In this document: positions 1 to 6,320 of the stretch, piece by piece
Layout of the letters: the number at the start of each line of letters is the position of its first letter
How positions within the stretch are numbered: the first letter of the stretch is position 1
Source: an uncultured Collinsella sp.
Lineage (GTDB): Bacteria; Actinomycetota; Coriobacteriia; Coriobacteriales; Coriobacteriaceae
Direction of reading: 5' to 3'
Length of the DNA stretch: 6,552 nucleotides
Assembly (NCBI GenBank): GCA_902489515.1
Contig: CABUAL010000108.1
Location: 1 to 6,552 of the forward strand
The notes under the pieces: model-generated
The model's input: the letters and a program-made list of their open reading frames with translations, nothing else
The model's database searches: none
Told to the model about the DNA's origin: nothing
Translations under genes and position numbers: made by a program

Positions 1-738
1 CTCCTCGACGGGCTGGTCGAGCGGGTACTCCTTCTTGACGATGGGGCCGTTGACCTGCTCCCACTCGGCAACGAACTCGTCCTGAGCCTGGCAGAAAGCA
101 GCAAGGGCCTCCTGGCCAAACTTCATGGCGGCGAGCATGTCGTCCTCGGAGATCTCCTCGGCGCCGGCCTCGACCATCGAGATGAAGTCGGCAGAGCCGC
201 CCAGCTCCAGGTCCAGATCGGAGTTCTCGCGCTCCTCGTAGGTGGGGTTGACGATAAACTCGCCGGTCTCCACGTTACGGCCGATGCGCACGCAGGCAAG
301 CGGACCCTCGAAGGGCACGCCGCCGAGCGTCATGGCCAGAGAAGCACCCATGACGTTGATGACGTCGAAGGGGTTGACCTGGTCGGCGACGAGCGAGGTG
401 GCGACGATGTGCACCTCGTTGCGGAAGCCATCCGGGAAGCTCGGGCGAATCGGACGGTCGATCATGCGCGCGGTGAGCGTAGCCTTCTCACTGGGACGGC
501 CCTCACGCTTGAGGTAGCCACCCGGGATGCGGCCGGCGGCGTACATCTTCTCGTTGAAGTCGACGGTCAGCGGGAAGAAGTCGTAGTTCTTACGCTCCTT
601 GGAGACGACCACGGTGTCGAGCATCGTGGTGTCACCCTGCTTGACCAGGCAGGCGCCGGTGGCCTGCTTGGCAAGCTCGCCCGACTCAAAGGTGTAGGTC
701 TTGCCGTACAGCTCAAAGGTCTTGGATACGAGTGTCAT
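1..738 (-). CDS. pnp: Polyribonucleotide nucleotidyltransferase (PNPase), N-terminal 246 codons, truncated by window edge
   Basis: PNPase is a phosphate-dependent 3'-5' exoribonuclease that degrades and processes mRNA and other RNAs; in many bacteria it associates with the degradosome. Reading the minus strand from an ATG at 738 gives an open frame without a stop to base 1. The translation matches the first RNase PH domain: SGELAKQATGA (about 19-29), FFPLTVDF (54-61), KMYAAGRIPGGYLKREGRPS (64-83), then the hallmark RMIDRPIRPSFPDGFRNE (91-108). It continues into a helical segment (about 190-230) like the linker between the two RNase PH domains. The second RNase PH, KH and S1 domains would lie beyond the left edge. 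The start is supported by the Shine-Dalgarno TAAAGGAG four bases before ATG and by the family N-terminus. It follows rpsO, the same order as the classic rpsO-pnp pair of E. coli. The family assignment is very secure. Confidence 0.97.
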   Translation of the reverse strand, partial: MTLVSKTFELYGKTYTFESGELAKQATGACLVKQGDTTMLDTVVVSKERKNYDFFPLTVDFNEKMYAAGRIPGGYLKREGRPSEKATLTARMIDRPIRPSFPDGFRNEVHIVATSLVADQVNPFDVINVMGASLAMTLGGVPFEGPLACVRIGRNVETGEFIVNPTYEERENSDLDLELGGSADFISMVEAGAEEISEDDMLAAMKFGQEALAAFCQAQDEFVAEWEQVNGPIVKKEYPLDQPVEE

Positions 739-750
739 TGTTCTCCTTTA

Positions 751-822
751 CCCCGCAGACCCCTTGCCTGCGGGCTTCTCATGTGACGCGGGCCCCCTGC
801 CCCCGCCACGCTTCAGAGCGTG
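751..822 (-). promoter_or_regulatory. Hairpin-rich 5' leader of pnp
   Basis: Between the rpsO terminator and the pnp Shine-Dalgarno lie three inverted repeats. At 807-822 a perfect 6-bp stem (CACGCT/AGCGTG) closes a 4-base loop. At 788-806 a 5-bp GCGGG/CCCGC stem closes a 9-base loop. At 752-774 a perfect 7-bp stem (CCCGCAG/CTGCGGG) closes a 9-base loop, and its 3' arm ends only a few bases before the pnp SD. In E. coli the pnp leader folds into a stem cut by RNase III and is then autoregulated by PNPase. A similar role here is inference from position and structure only. I see no convincing sigma-70-type promoter in this interval. Confidence 0.5.
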
Positions 823-841
823 ATTGTTCGCGCCCTTACAC

Positions 842-873
842 AAAAAGAGCGCCCCGCTGCGCAGGACGCTCTT
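842..873 (-). terminator. Rho-independent terminator after rpsO
   Basis: On the minus strand, just downstream of the rpsO stop, AAGAGCG (873-867) pairs with CGCTCTT (851-845). The stem extends by a U-G and two C-G pairs to about 10 bp around a 9-base loop. It runs into TCTTTTTG, a five-T run, which is the standard intrinsic terminator architecture. It sits between rpsO and pnp, so it either separates the two transcripts or acts as a partial terminator that sets the rpsO:pnp ratio, as reported for E. coli rpsO-pnp. The + strand side lacks a T run, so it should act in one direction only. Confidence 0.85.
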
Positions 874-887
874 AGCATGTACAAATC

Positions 888-1166
888 CTACTGGATGTTG
901 TCGCGGATGCCCAGAGCCTTGATGAGCTCACGGTACTCGACGATGTCGTTCTTCTTGATGTAGGAGAGAAGACGACGACGACGGCCGACGAGCATGAGCA
1001 GGCCACGACGGGTGTGGAAGTCCTTCTGGTGGGACTTCATGTGCTCGGTCAGCTCCTTGATGCGCTCGGACAGGATGGCGACCTGAACCTTGGGGTTGCC
1101 GGTGTCGACCGGGGTGTTACCGAACTGGGCAGTCAGCTCCGCCTTGCGCTCTTTGGAAACAGTCAT
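888..1166 (-). CDS. rpsO: 30S ribosomal protein S15
   Basis: S15 is a primary 16S rRNA-binding protein that binds the central-domain three-way junction and nucleates the 30S platform. The 92-residue product shows the family pattern: NTPVDTGNPKVQVAILSERI (about 17-36), then HMKSHQKDFHTRRGLL, the basic VGRRRRLLSYIKK and a terminal LGIRDNIQ. It is slightly longer than the usual 89 residues because of the tail. Where most homologues have SPEVQ, this one has NPKVQ, a Glu-to-Lys charge change next to the invariant VQ. The frame stays open upstream to 1283, but I take the ATG at 1166 because it gives the family N-terminus and has an SD (AAAGGTG) five bases upstream. The upstream part holds promoter and leader signals instead. 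A terminator follows. Confidence 0.97.
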   Translation of the reverse strand: MTVSKERKAELTAQFGNTPVDTGNPKVQVAILSERIKELTEHMKSHQKDFHTRRGLLMLVGRRRRLLSYIKKNDIVEYRELIKALGIRDNIQ

Positions 1167-1186
1167 TGTTTCACCTTTCGTTTTGC

Positions 1187-1212
1187 GTCGCCATCGGGCG
1201 ACTCGATTCGCC
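1187..1212 (-). promoter_or_regulatory. Candidate rpsO leader switch: two mutually exclusive hairpins
   Basis: On the minus strand, GGCGA (1212-1208) can pair with TCGCC (1201-1197) around a 6-base loop. The same GTCGCC segment (1202-1197) can instead pair with GGCGAC (1192-1187) around a 4-base loop, a perfect 6-bp stem. The two stems compete for one arm. The downstream stem ends about 10 bases before the rpsO Shine-Dalgarno. Established background: S15 represses its own translation through leader RNAs in several bacterial phyla, and these leaders share little sequence. That this one binds S15 is inference; I cannot show the junction or GU/GC element that S15 reads. Confidence 0.45.
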
Positions 1213-1243
1213 TCGGACTGGGAAGCCGCCGGTGGAGCGAGCA

Positions 1244-1269
1244 ACCAAGGTCGAGGTACCAACAGGTCG
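1244..1269. repeat. Short imperfect direct repeat in the rpsO leader
   Basis: On the + strand ACCAAGGTCG (1244-1253) is repeated as ACCAACAGGTCG (1258-1269), differing by a two-base CA insertion. It lies at the predicted 5' end of the rpsO transcript, just downstream of the candidate -10 element. It could be part of a leader fold, an operator half-site pair, or chance. It is too short to say more. Confidence 0.3.
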
Positions 1270-1271
1270 GC

Positions 1272-1280
1272 ATGATACCA
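1272..1280 (-). promoter_or_regulatory. Candidate extended -10 promoter for rpsO
   Basis: The minus strand reads TGGTATCAT here: a TGn extension directly joined to TATCAT, one mismatch from the TATAAT consensus. The expected start site is near 1265, giving a leader of about 100 bases. No good TTGACA-like -35 lies at 16-18 bases, which an extended -10 promoter tolerates. It is placed in the recO-rpsO gap, where an independent promoter for a highly expressed ribosomal gene would be expected. No terminator follows recO, so read-through from the upstream operon may add to expression. Confidence 0.5.
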
Positions 1281-1304
1281 CAAGCAGCCCGCGCCTGCGC
1301 ATCA

Positions 1305-2054
1305 TCACCGACCCAACATGAATTCCATCGCACGGAGGCGTTGATCGGTGTGCGTCGCAGCCCACACATGCGAAAGCCCGAGCAGGAATGCCGCCGTATG
1401 CGGGTCGATTCGCTCGGCCATGAGCGCATCGAAGGTCATGGACATGAGGGCGCGCAGCCATGCGGTCTCACCGGTCGACACCAGTTCGGCACCTGGAACG
1501 CTCGACGCGCACGACCCGCACATGAGACCGCCCGCCTGGGGTGAAAAATACGACAGCATGGGGTCTCCGCACAGCACGCAGGCCGAAAAATCGGGTCGAT
1601 AGCCAACGTGCGACAGCAGCTTAAAGACATATGCCGCCACAAGTAGGTCCATATGCGCCGTGTCAAGCCCGCTGCCCACCAGGGCAAGCGCTCGCTGCGT
1701 GATGGCAAAGGTAAACGGGTCCTCGGCGTCCTCGAACGAGCACACGCGCGCAACCTCGGCGATCGCGCTTGCGGCGCAGGTCGTCTCGTAATCGGGCGCA
1801 GCGCCGAGCGGCGCCTCCATAAGCTCGGCCTGGGAAACCACGTCGAGTGACCGTCCATGTGCGAGCAGCATATCGACCGTACAGAACAGCTCGCAGCGCG
1901 CAGCCAGGCGTCCGCCGGGTTTGCGGGCGCCCTTTGCCACGGCACGAACCTGCCGCCCCCGCTCGTCAAGCATCGTCAAGATCAGGTCGGTCTCTTTGAG
2001 CTTCGTCTTGTCGAGGACGAGCACCTTGGTGCGATATGTCCGGGAGCCTGCCAT
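1305..2054 (-). CDS. recO: DNA repair protein RecO
   Basis: RecO is the mediator of the RecFOR pathway: it binds DNA and SSB and, with RecR, helps load RecA at gaps. The 249-residue length is normal. The N-terminal OB-fold has the typical opening SRTYRTKVLVLDKTKLKETD (4-23) and a basic KGARKPGGRL loop (41-50). A helical C-terminal domain carries the zinc-finger pairs CVLC (159-162) and CGSC (179-182), intact in this protein although some RecO lineages lack it. The ATG at 2054 gives the family N-terminus. Its ribosome site is unusual: AAGGA is formed partly by the era stop codon, and 12 consecutive G/C bases separate it from the ATG. It is the last gene of the dense dnaJ-to-recO block, 15 bases after era; era-recO adjacency is common in Gram-positive bacteria. 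Confidence 0.95.
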   Translation of the reverse strand: MAGSRTYRTKVLVLDKTKLKETDLILTMLDERGRQVRAVAKGARKPGGRLAARCELFCTVDMLLAHGRSLDVVSQAELMEAPLGAAPDYETTCAASAIAEVARVCSFEDAEDPFTFAITQRALALVGSGLDTAHMDLLVAAYVFKLLSHVGYRPDFSACVLCGDPMLSYFSPQAGGLMCGSCASSVPGAELVSTGETAWLRALMSMTFDALMAERIDPHTAAFLLGLSHVWAATHTDQRLRAMEFMLGR

Positions 2055-2069
2055 GCGCGCCGCGCGTCC

Positions 2070-3146
2070 TTAGTCCTCGGCGTTGTAGCCAAAGCGGCGA
2101 ATCTGGGCCTCGTCGTCACGCCAGCCGGCCTTGACCTTCACGTCCAGCTCCAAAAAGACCTGCGTGCCAAAAATGCGTTCAAGATCGCGTCGGGCGTCGA
2201 TACCGATATGCTTGATCATCTCGCCGCCCTTGCCGATGATGATGCCCTTTTGGCCCTCGCGCTCGACGTAAATGGTGGCGTGCACGCGCAGCACCTTCTT
2301 GGTCTGCTCGAGCGCATCGCAGATCACGCCAACGGAGTGCGGAATCTCATCACGGGTGCGGCGCAAGACCTTCTCGCGCACAAACTCGGCAACGAGCGTC
2401 TCATCGGAAGCGTCAGTACCCATGTCCTCGGGGAACCAACGCGGACCCTCAGGCAAAAAGTGCGCAACGGTCTCTATAAAGGCATCGACGTTGAAGTTCT
2501 TAACCGACGACGTCACAATCTCGTCGTCATATTCCATAAGCTCGTGGGCAGCCTTAAGCTGCTCCATGACCTGTGCGGGGTCGGCCTCATCGGCCTTGGT
2601 GAGCACCAGGACCTTCTTGCAACGAGCGCATCTGACACGCTCGGCAACCCAGGCGTCTCCCCTGCCGATGGGCTTGGTGGCATCAATCAAAAACGCGACG
2701 ACGTCGACATCGTTCAACTCGAACAGTGCGCTCTTGTTGAGCTCGGACCCCAGGCCGTCCTTGGGCTTATGAATACCCGGGGTATCGACAAAGACCAGCT
2801 GGTAGCCGGGACGGTTGACGACGGCGCGCATGCGACGGCGGGTCGTCTGTGCCACCGGCGAGGTGATGGCGACCTTTTTGCCATAGCAGGCGTTGAGCAG
2901 CGTGGACTTGCCGGCGTTGGGGCGTCCGACCAGGGCTACGAAGCCGCTGCGAAAACCGGGTTCAACGTCGCCAAAGCCCGCGAGGCTATCGTCCTCGTCG
3001 CACAGGGCGTCGAGCTCCTCGTCGCTCATGCCCTCAAACGGATCGAATTCCTCGACTTCCTCGTATGCTTCGGCCGCTTCGGCATCCGCCGCATCCAGGA
3101 CCTCGTCGTCCAAAATTTCATCGATAGGCTGCATAGTGTCGGACAT
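2070..3146 (-). CDS. era: GTPase Era with acidic N-terminal extension
   Basis: Era is an essential GTPase that binds the 3' end of 16S rRNA through a KH domain and gates 30S assembly. The 358-residue product is longer than the usual ~300. Residues 1-65 are an extra segment with about 26 Asp/Glu and no Lys or Arg. The GTPase domain has G1 GRPNAGKS (74-81), the QTTRRR switch region (100-105), G3 DTPGIHKP (121-128), G4 TKAD (183-186, where Era normally has NKxD) and a G5-like SSV (213-215). A CARC pair (173-176) lies just before G4. The C-terminal KH domain shows IIIGKGGEMIKHIG (302-315) with the GxxG loop. The ATG at 3146 has an SD-like AAAGGGA five bases upstream. Met40 (3029) is a less likely alternative start with a weaker site. 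It sits 12 bases after dgkA and 15 before recO. Confidence 0.96.
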   Translation of the reverse strand: MSDTMQPIDEILDDEVLDAADAEAAEAYEEVEEFDPFEGMSDEELDALCDEDDSLAGFGDVEPGFRSGFVALVGRPNAGKSTLLNACYGKKVAITSPVAQTTRRRMRAVVNRPGYQLVFVDTPGIHKPKDGLGSELNKSALFELNDVDVVAFLIDATKPIGRGDAWVAERVRCARCKKVLVLTKADEADPAQVMEQLKAAHELMEYDDEIVTSSVKNFNVDAFIETVAHFLPEGPRWFPEDMGTDASDETLVAEFVREKVLRRTRDEIPHSVGVICDALEQTKKVLRVHATIYVEREGQKGIIIGKGGEMIKHIGIDARRDLERIFGTQVFLELDVKVKAGWRDDEAQIRRFGYNAED

Positions 3147-3158
3147 GAAAATCCCTTT

Positions 3159-3536
3159 CTAGATAAAGCCGAGCGCGTGGGCAAATACCAGCAAGCCCAC
3201 AATCGCGGCGGTGATGGAAAGAACGTATACGGAGGCGGCGGCGATATCCTTCGCGCGCTTTGCCAGCGGATGGAGCTCCTGGGTCGCCAGATCGACAATC
3301 GCCTCCATGGCGGTGTTGCATAGCTCGCCGTGAATCACCAGGCCACAACAGATGATAATCGTGGCCCACTCGGCAATGTCGAGCCCCACGATGCAGCCGG
3401 CAATGACGGTGCACACGCCCGCAACGAGCATGACCTTAATATTGCGCTCGGTCTTGACGGCGGTGACGAAGCCCTCCATGGCGTAGGAGAACGACTTTAA
3501 GAAGGACGGATGGTCCTTGTTCGATCCGGGAATCAT
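3159..3536 (-). CDS. dgkA: Diacylglycerol kinase family protein, probable undecaprenol kinase
   Basis: Small integral-membrane lipid kinase. In Gram-positive bacteria members of this family mainly phosphorylate undecaprenol, feeding the lipid carrier pool for wall synthesis. The 125-residue length is typical. Three membrane segments are visible: about 34-50, 55-70 (ending at the active-site turn) and 100-122. The catalytic signature is present as GELCNTAMEAIVDL (70-83), with Glu71, Asn74, Glu78 and Asp82, followed by HPLAKRAKDIAAAS (89-102). The N-terminal FSYAMEGFVTAVKTERN matches the amphipathic helix and the conserved Glu-x-Asn region. The ATG at 3536 is preceded by AGGAG, which overlaps the ybeY TAG stop. 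The phosphorylated substrate (undecaprenol or diacylglycerol) cannot be decided from sequence alone; undecaprenol is the likelier one by lineage. Confidence 0.93.
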   Translation of the reverse strand: MIPGSNKDHPSFLKSFSYAMEGFVTAVKTERNIKVMLVAGVCTVIAGCIVGLDIAEWATIIICCGLVIHGELCNTAMEAIVDLATQELHPLAKRAKDIAAASVYVLSITAAIVGLLVFAHALGFI

Positions 3537-3545
3537 AGACGGCTC

Positions 3546-4055
3546 CTAGTCGTGGGCGTGGTTGGTGATGGGGCCGACGTGGACCAGCTTGGGGTCCTCG
3601 CCGCGCTCGAGCGCCAGATCGCGCAGGATGGCGTCCTCGCGGGCCTCCATGACCTCGGCCTCGTCGTCCTCGATATGGTCATACCCCAGCAGGTGCAGCA
3701 TGCCATGCACGAGCATCAGGCGGCACTCGTCGGCAGGGGCATTGCCAAAGCCGGGGGCCTGACGGGCAATGACTTGCGGGGCCAGGATGATATCGCCAAG
3801 CTCAAGCGTCTCGTCGGCGGGAATATCCTCGTCAAAGGCCGAGTCGCATTCAAACGAGAGGACATCGGTGGTGCGGTCGATACCGCGCCACTCGTGGTTG
3901 AGCTCGTGCATCTCGTCCTCGTCGACATACGAAAGGGAAATCTCGACTTCACGCTCAACGCCTTCGGCGGCAAGCACGACCTCGCAGATGTGTTCTACCT
4001 CCTGCGCGTCGAGCAGCGTATCGAGCTCGGCATCGTTGCTGATCAATACACTCAA
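3546..4055 (-). CDS. ybeY: Endoribonuclease YbeY (rRNA maturation factor)
   Basis: YbeY is a zinc-dependent single-strand endoribonuclease involved in 16S 3'-end maturation and 70S quality control. The 169-residue product has RTTDVLSFE (61-69), LGDIILAP (86-93) and the zinc-binding HGMLHLLGYDH (117-127) with His117, His121 and His127. All expected catalytic-site residues are present. It starts at a TTG (4055-4053) that overlaps the phoH TGA stop in TTGA, a 4-base overlap. AAAGGAG lies five bases upstream inside phoH, so translation is probably coupled to phoH. The adjacency is meaningful: in E. coli, YbeY and the PhoH-like YbeZ are neighbours and physical partners, and YbeY is functionally linked to Era, encoded two genes on. 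The usual Gram-positive HD-domain gene pgpH is absent between phoH and ybeY. Confidence 0.96.
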   Translation of the reverse strand: MSVLISNDAELDTLLDAQEVEHICEVVLAAEGVEREVEISLSYVDEDEMHELNHEWRGIDRTTDVLSFECDSAFDEDIPADETLELGDIILAPQVIARQAPGFGNAPADECRLMLVHGMLHLLGYDHIEDDEAEVMEAREDAILRDLALERGEDPKLVHVGPITNHAHD

Positions 4056-5038
4056 CGGGACTCCTTTCGGTCGCGCGGGCGCTGCTCGCGCACGTCATCA
4101 TAAGCATCATATGCCTCGACGATACGTCCCACCAGGGCATGGCGCACCACGTCGGCACGCTCGAGGTGAGAAAATGCGACATCGTCGACACGGCCCAAAA
4201 TCTTCTCGACATCCGCCAAGCCACCACGACGGCCCACCAGGTCACGCTGGCTCAGGTCGCCGGTAATCACAAACTTGGAGTTAAAGCCCAGGCGCGTCAG
4301 AAACATCTTCATCTGCTCGGGCGTGGTATTTTGGGCCTCGTCGAGCACCACGAAGGCGTCGCTCAGCGTGCGGCCGCGCATGTAGGCAAGCGGGGCGATC
4401 TCGATCACGCCGCGCTCCATGAGCTCATCGGTGCGCTCGCGATCCATCATGCAAAATAGGGCGTCGTAGAGCGGGCGCATGTACGGATCGATCTTTTCCT
4501 CGAGGGTGCCGGGCAAAAAGCCCAGGTTCTCCCCCGCCTCGACAACCGGACGCGTCAAGATCAGACGGCCCACCTCGTGACGCTTGAGTGCGGCAACAGC
4601 GAGCGCCATGGCCAGATAGGTCTTACCGGTACCGGCAGGACCCAAGCCAAACGTGATGGTATTTGAGCGGATGGCATCCACATAGCGCTTTTGACCGAGC
4701 GTCTTGGGGCGAATGACGCGACCGCGATACGAAAGCAGCACGTCATCGCGAAGCGACGTAGCCTCGTGCTCACCGTCGCGCAAGACGGCCAGGCAGCGAG
4801 AGACATCGTCGGCAGAAAGCGTGCGCCCGGAAGCAGCCTCACGAAAGGCATGTTCGAAAAAACGCGCGACCAGTTCGACCTCGTCCGGGTCACCGCTCAC
4901 GGCGATGCTGTCGCCACGGGCGACCACGTGGGCGCGAACTGAGCTCTCCAGCGCACGAAGGACGCCGTCGCCGGCACCCAAAACGCGCGAGGGGTCAATA
5001 CCCTCGGGAACGGTAAGTCTAATCTTCGAGGCTTCCAT
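4052..5038 (-). CDS. phoH: PhoH-like (YbeZ-type) P-loop ATPase
   Basis: PhoH/YbeZ proteins are RecA/helicase-fold ATPases linked to RNA metabolism and to YbeY. The 328-residue product has a divergent N-terminal KH-like region (about 1-100). The ATPase core carries Walker A GPAGTGKT (133-140), LTRPVVEAGENLGFLPG (161-177), Walker B VVLDEAQN (230-237) and a TGDLSQRDL motif (259-267). The open frame extends upstream to 5158. I chose the ATG at 5038 because it gives the usual length and N-terminus (MEASKIRLTVPEG) and has a strong GGGAGGT just before it, though the spacing is short; upstream ATGs lack any SD. This start makes a 20-base overlap with the end of mtaB. The basic, Arg-rich tail ends in the stop shared with the ybeY start. 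The exact biochemical substrate of the family is not settled. Confidence 0.94.
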   Translation of the reverse strand: MEASKIRLTVPEGIDPSRVLGAGDGVLRALESSVRAHVVARGDSIAVSGDPDEVELVARFFEHAFREAASGRTLSADDVSRCLAVLRDGEHEATSLRDDVLLSYRGRVIRPKTLGQKRYVDAIRSNTITFGLGPAGTGKTYLAMALAVAALKRHEVGRLILTRPVVEAGENLGFLPGTLEEKIDPYMRPLYDALFCMMDRERTDELMERGVIEIAPLAYMRGRTLSDAFVVLDEAQNTTPEQMKMFLTRLGFNSKFVITGDLSQRDLVGRRGGLADVEKILGRVDDVAFSHLERADVVRHALVGRIVEAYDAYDDVREQRPRDRKESR

Positions 5039-6311
5039 GAACCTCCCTGCGTGCATGGACCAAGCCGGAATCATCGACTCCGATGATAGCAACATCGAGC
5101 AGGCACGGGGCTGTAAGTCCACAGGTATCGTCAAGACGGGCATGATGGAACGAGCCAAGCGTCAGGTTGTCACCATACTCGAGCACGGCACGCTCGACCG
5201 TGCCCACGCGACGACGAGCGTCGGCAATAGCGAGCTCCTGTGCGGCGGCCCGCATACGGCGGCTGCGCTCGGCCATAACCTCGGGTGGCACCTGGTCGGG
5301 CATGTCGGCAGCAAGGGTACCGGGACGCTTGCTGTAGCGGAACACGTGCATACGCGAGAAACCCACACGGCGGCACAGCGCCAGCGACTCCTCGAACTCC
5401 TCGTCCGTCTCACCAGGAAAACCGACGATGACATCGCACGAAAGGGACGCCTGGGGCAAGTTGGCGCGAATCATACGCACCGTGTCCTCAAAGGCCTCCG
5501 CACTATAGGGACGGCCCATGCGATGCAGGGTCGCCGTGCAGCCGGACTGCACGGGCAGGTGCAAAAACGGGGCGATACGCTGCGGAAAGCGCGCCATAAC
5601 CTTAAGCAGGCGCTCGGAGATATCCATGGGCTCGACCGAGGAAATGCGCACATGCGGAATAGACGTGCGCTCCATGATGGCCTCGAGCAGTTCATCGATT
5701 TCGACGTGCTCGTCGGTCGCGCTCTTGCCATCGTAGGCACCCAGGTTCACACCGGTCAGCACCACCTCGGGCACGCCGGCCTCCTGGGCCTCGCGAACTT
5801 GCTCGAGCACGGACTCGACGGGCACGGAGCGCTCGGGGCCGCGCGCCTTCCACACAATGCAATAAGTGCAGCGATGGTTGCAGCCATCCTGAATCTTCAC
5901 GCCCAGGCGAGAGCGACCGAGCGCATCGACCACCTCGCCATCGCTGCAGGCGGGAACGCTATCGGACTCAACACCCAGCACCTCGCATACACGTTCGGCG
6001 ACATCTATCTTGGACGGCTCGGCAATCACGCGATCCGAAAGCTCCGACAGCTCCTCGGGATGCAAATTGACCACGCATCCGGTCACGACCACATAGGGCT
6101 CGTTTGGATGGGCCAGCGCATGACGGACGGCCTTACGGGTCTTGGCCTCGGCCTCGCCCGTAACGGCACAAGTGTTAATGACGATCAGATCGGCATCCTG
6201 GGGCTCCACAATAGCAAAGCCCAAGCGCATAAGATCGGCAGTGATACGGTCAGACTCAACCCGGTTGACACGGCAGCCGAGGTTGACGACGGAAATATGG
6301 GGTGCGAGCAC
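5019..6311 (-). CDS. mtaB: MtaB: tRNA t6A37 methylthiotransferase, radical SAM
   Basis: MtaB converts N6-threonylcarbamoyladenosine at tRNA position 37 to its 2-methylthio form (ms2t6A), using two [4Fe-4S] clusters and S-adenosylmethionine. The 430-residue length is right for the family. The N-terminal methylthiotransferase domain has Cys13 (NLGCRVN), Cys48 (NTCAVT) and Cys79 (VTGCV). The radical-SAM triad is CNHRCTYC, with Cys144, Cys148 and Cys151. Later come LTGVNLGAYDG (185-195), HLPVQSG and IVGFPGETDEEF. A short TRAM-like tail follows from about 370. After the triad the sequence is IVWKARGPERS, where relatives typically read IIPYARG. NTCAVTGEAEAKTRK favours MtaB over MiaB or RimO. It begins with GTG at 6311, preceded by AAGGAG that uses the dnaJ stop codon, so it is probably coupled to dnaJ. 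Confidence 0.94.
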   Translation of the reverse strand: MLAPHISVVNLGCRVNRVESDRITADLMRLGFAIVEPQDADLIVINTCAVTGEAEAKTRKAVRHALAHPNEPYVVVTGCVVNLHPEELSELSDRVIAEPSKIDVAERVCEVLGVESDSVPACSDGEVVDALGRSRLGVKIQDGCNHRCTYCIVWKARGPERSVPVESVLEQVREAQEAGVPEVVLTGVNLGAYDGKSATDEHVEIDELLEAIMERTSIPHVRISSVEPMDISERLLKVMARFPQRIAPFLHLPVQSGCTATLHRMGRPYSAEAFEDTVRMIRANLPQASLSCDVIVGFPGETDEEFEESLALCRRVGFSRMHVFRYSKRPGTLAADMPDQVPPEVMAERSRRMRAAAQELAIADARRRVGTVERAVLEYGDNLTLGSFHHARLDDTCGLTAPCLLDVAIIGVDDSGLVHARREVHGSLED

Positions 6312-6320
6312 GCGGGCTCC

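Noticed and set aside
242..786. Two + strand frames across the left end
   Set aside because: Both are shadows of pnp, whose partial reading frame on the minus strand runs from 738 to the window edge with unmistakable PNPase motifs.
823..841. Weak -10-like sequences as a pnp promoter
   Set aside because: No hexamer close to consensus with a partner at proper spacing, and the upstream bases belong to the rpsO terminator.
1167..1283. 39-residue N-terminal extension of S15
   Set aside because: The frame is open only by chance. The ATG at 1166 has a good SD and gives the family N-terminus, while the extension overlaps promoter and leader elements.
1284..1298. Inverted repeat GCAG/CTGC just after recO as a terminator
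   Set aside because: Only a 4-bp stem and no following T run. It is more likely incidental sequence upstream of the rpsO promoter.
1857..3323. 488-codon open frame on the + strand
   Set aside because: It lies antisense to recO, era and dgkA, which have clear family motifs. Long antisense frames are expected in G/C-rich third-position genes, and the translation shows no recognisable domain.
3546..4266. Several + strand frames over ybeY and phoH
   Set aside because: They are low-complexity Ser/Arg-rich translations antisense to well-recognised genes, with no family motif.
5039..5158. 40-residue N-terminal extension of PhoH with upstream ATGs
   Set aside because: It would overlap mtaB by 140 bases, the upstream ATGs have no SD, and the protein from 5038 already has the usual family length.
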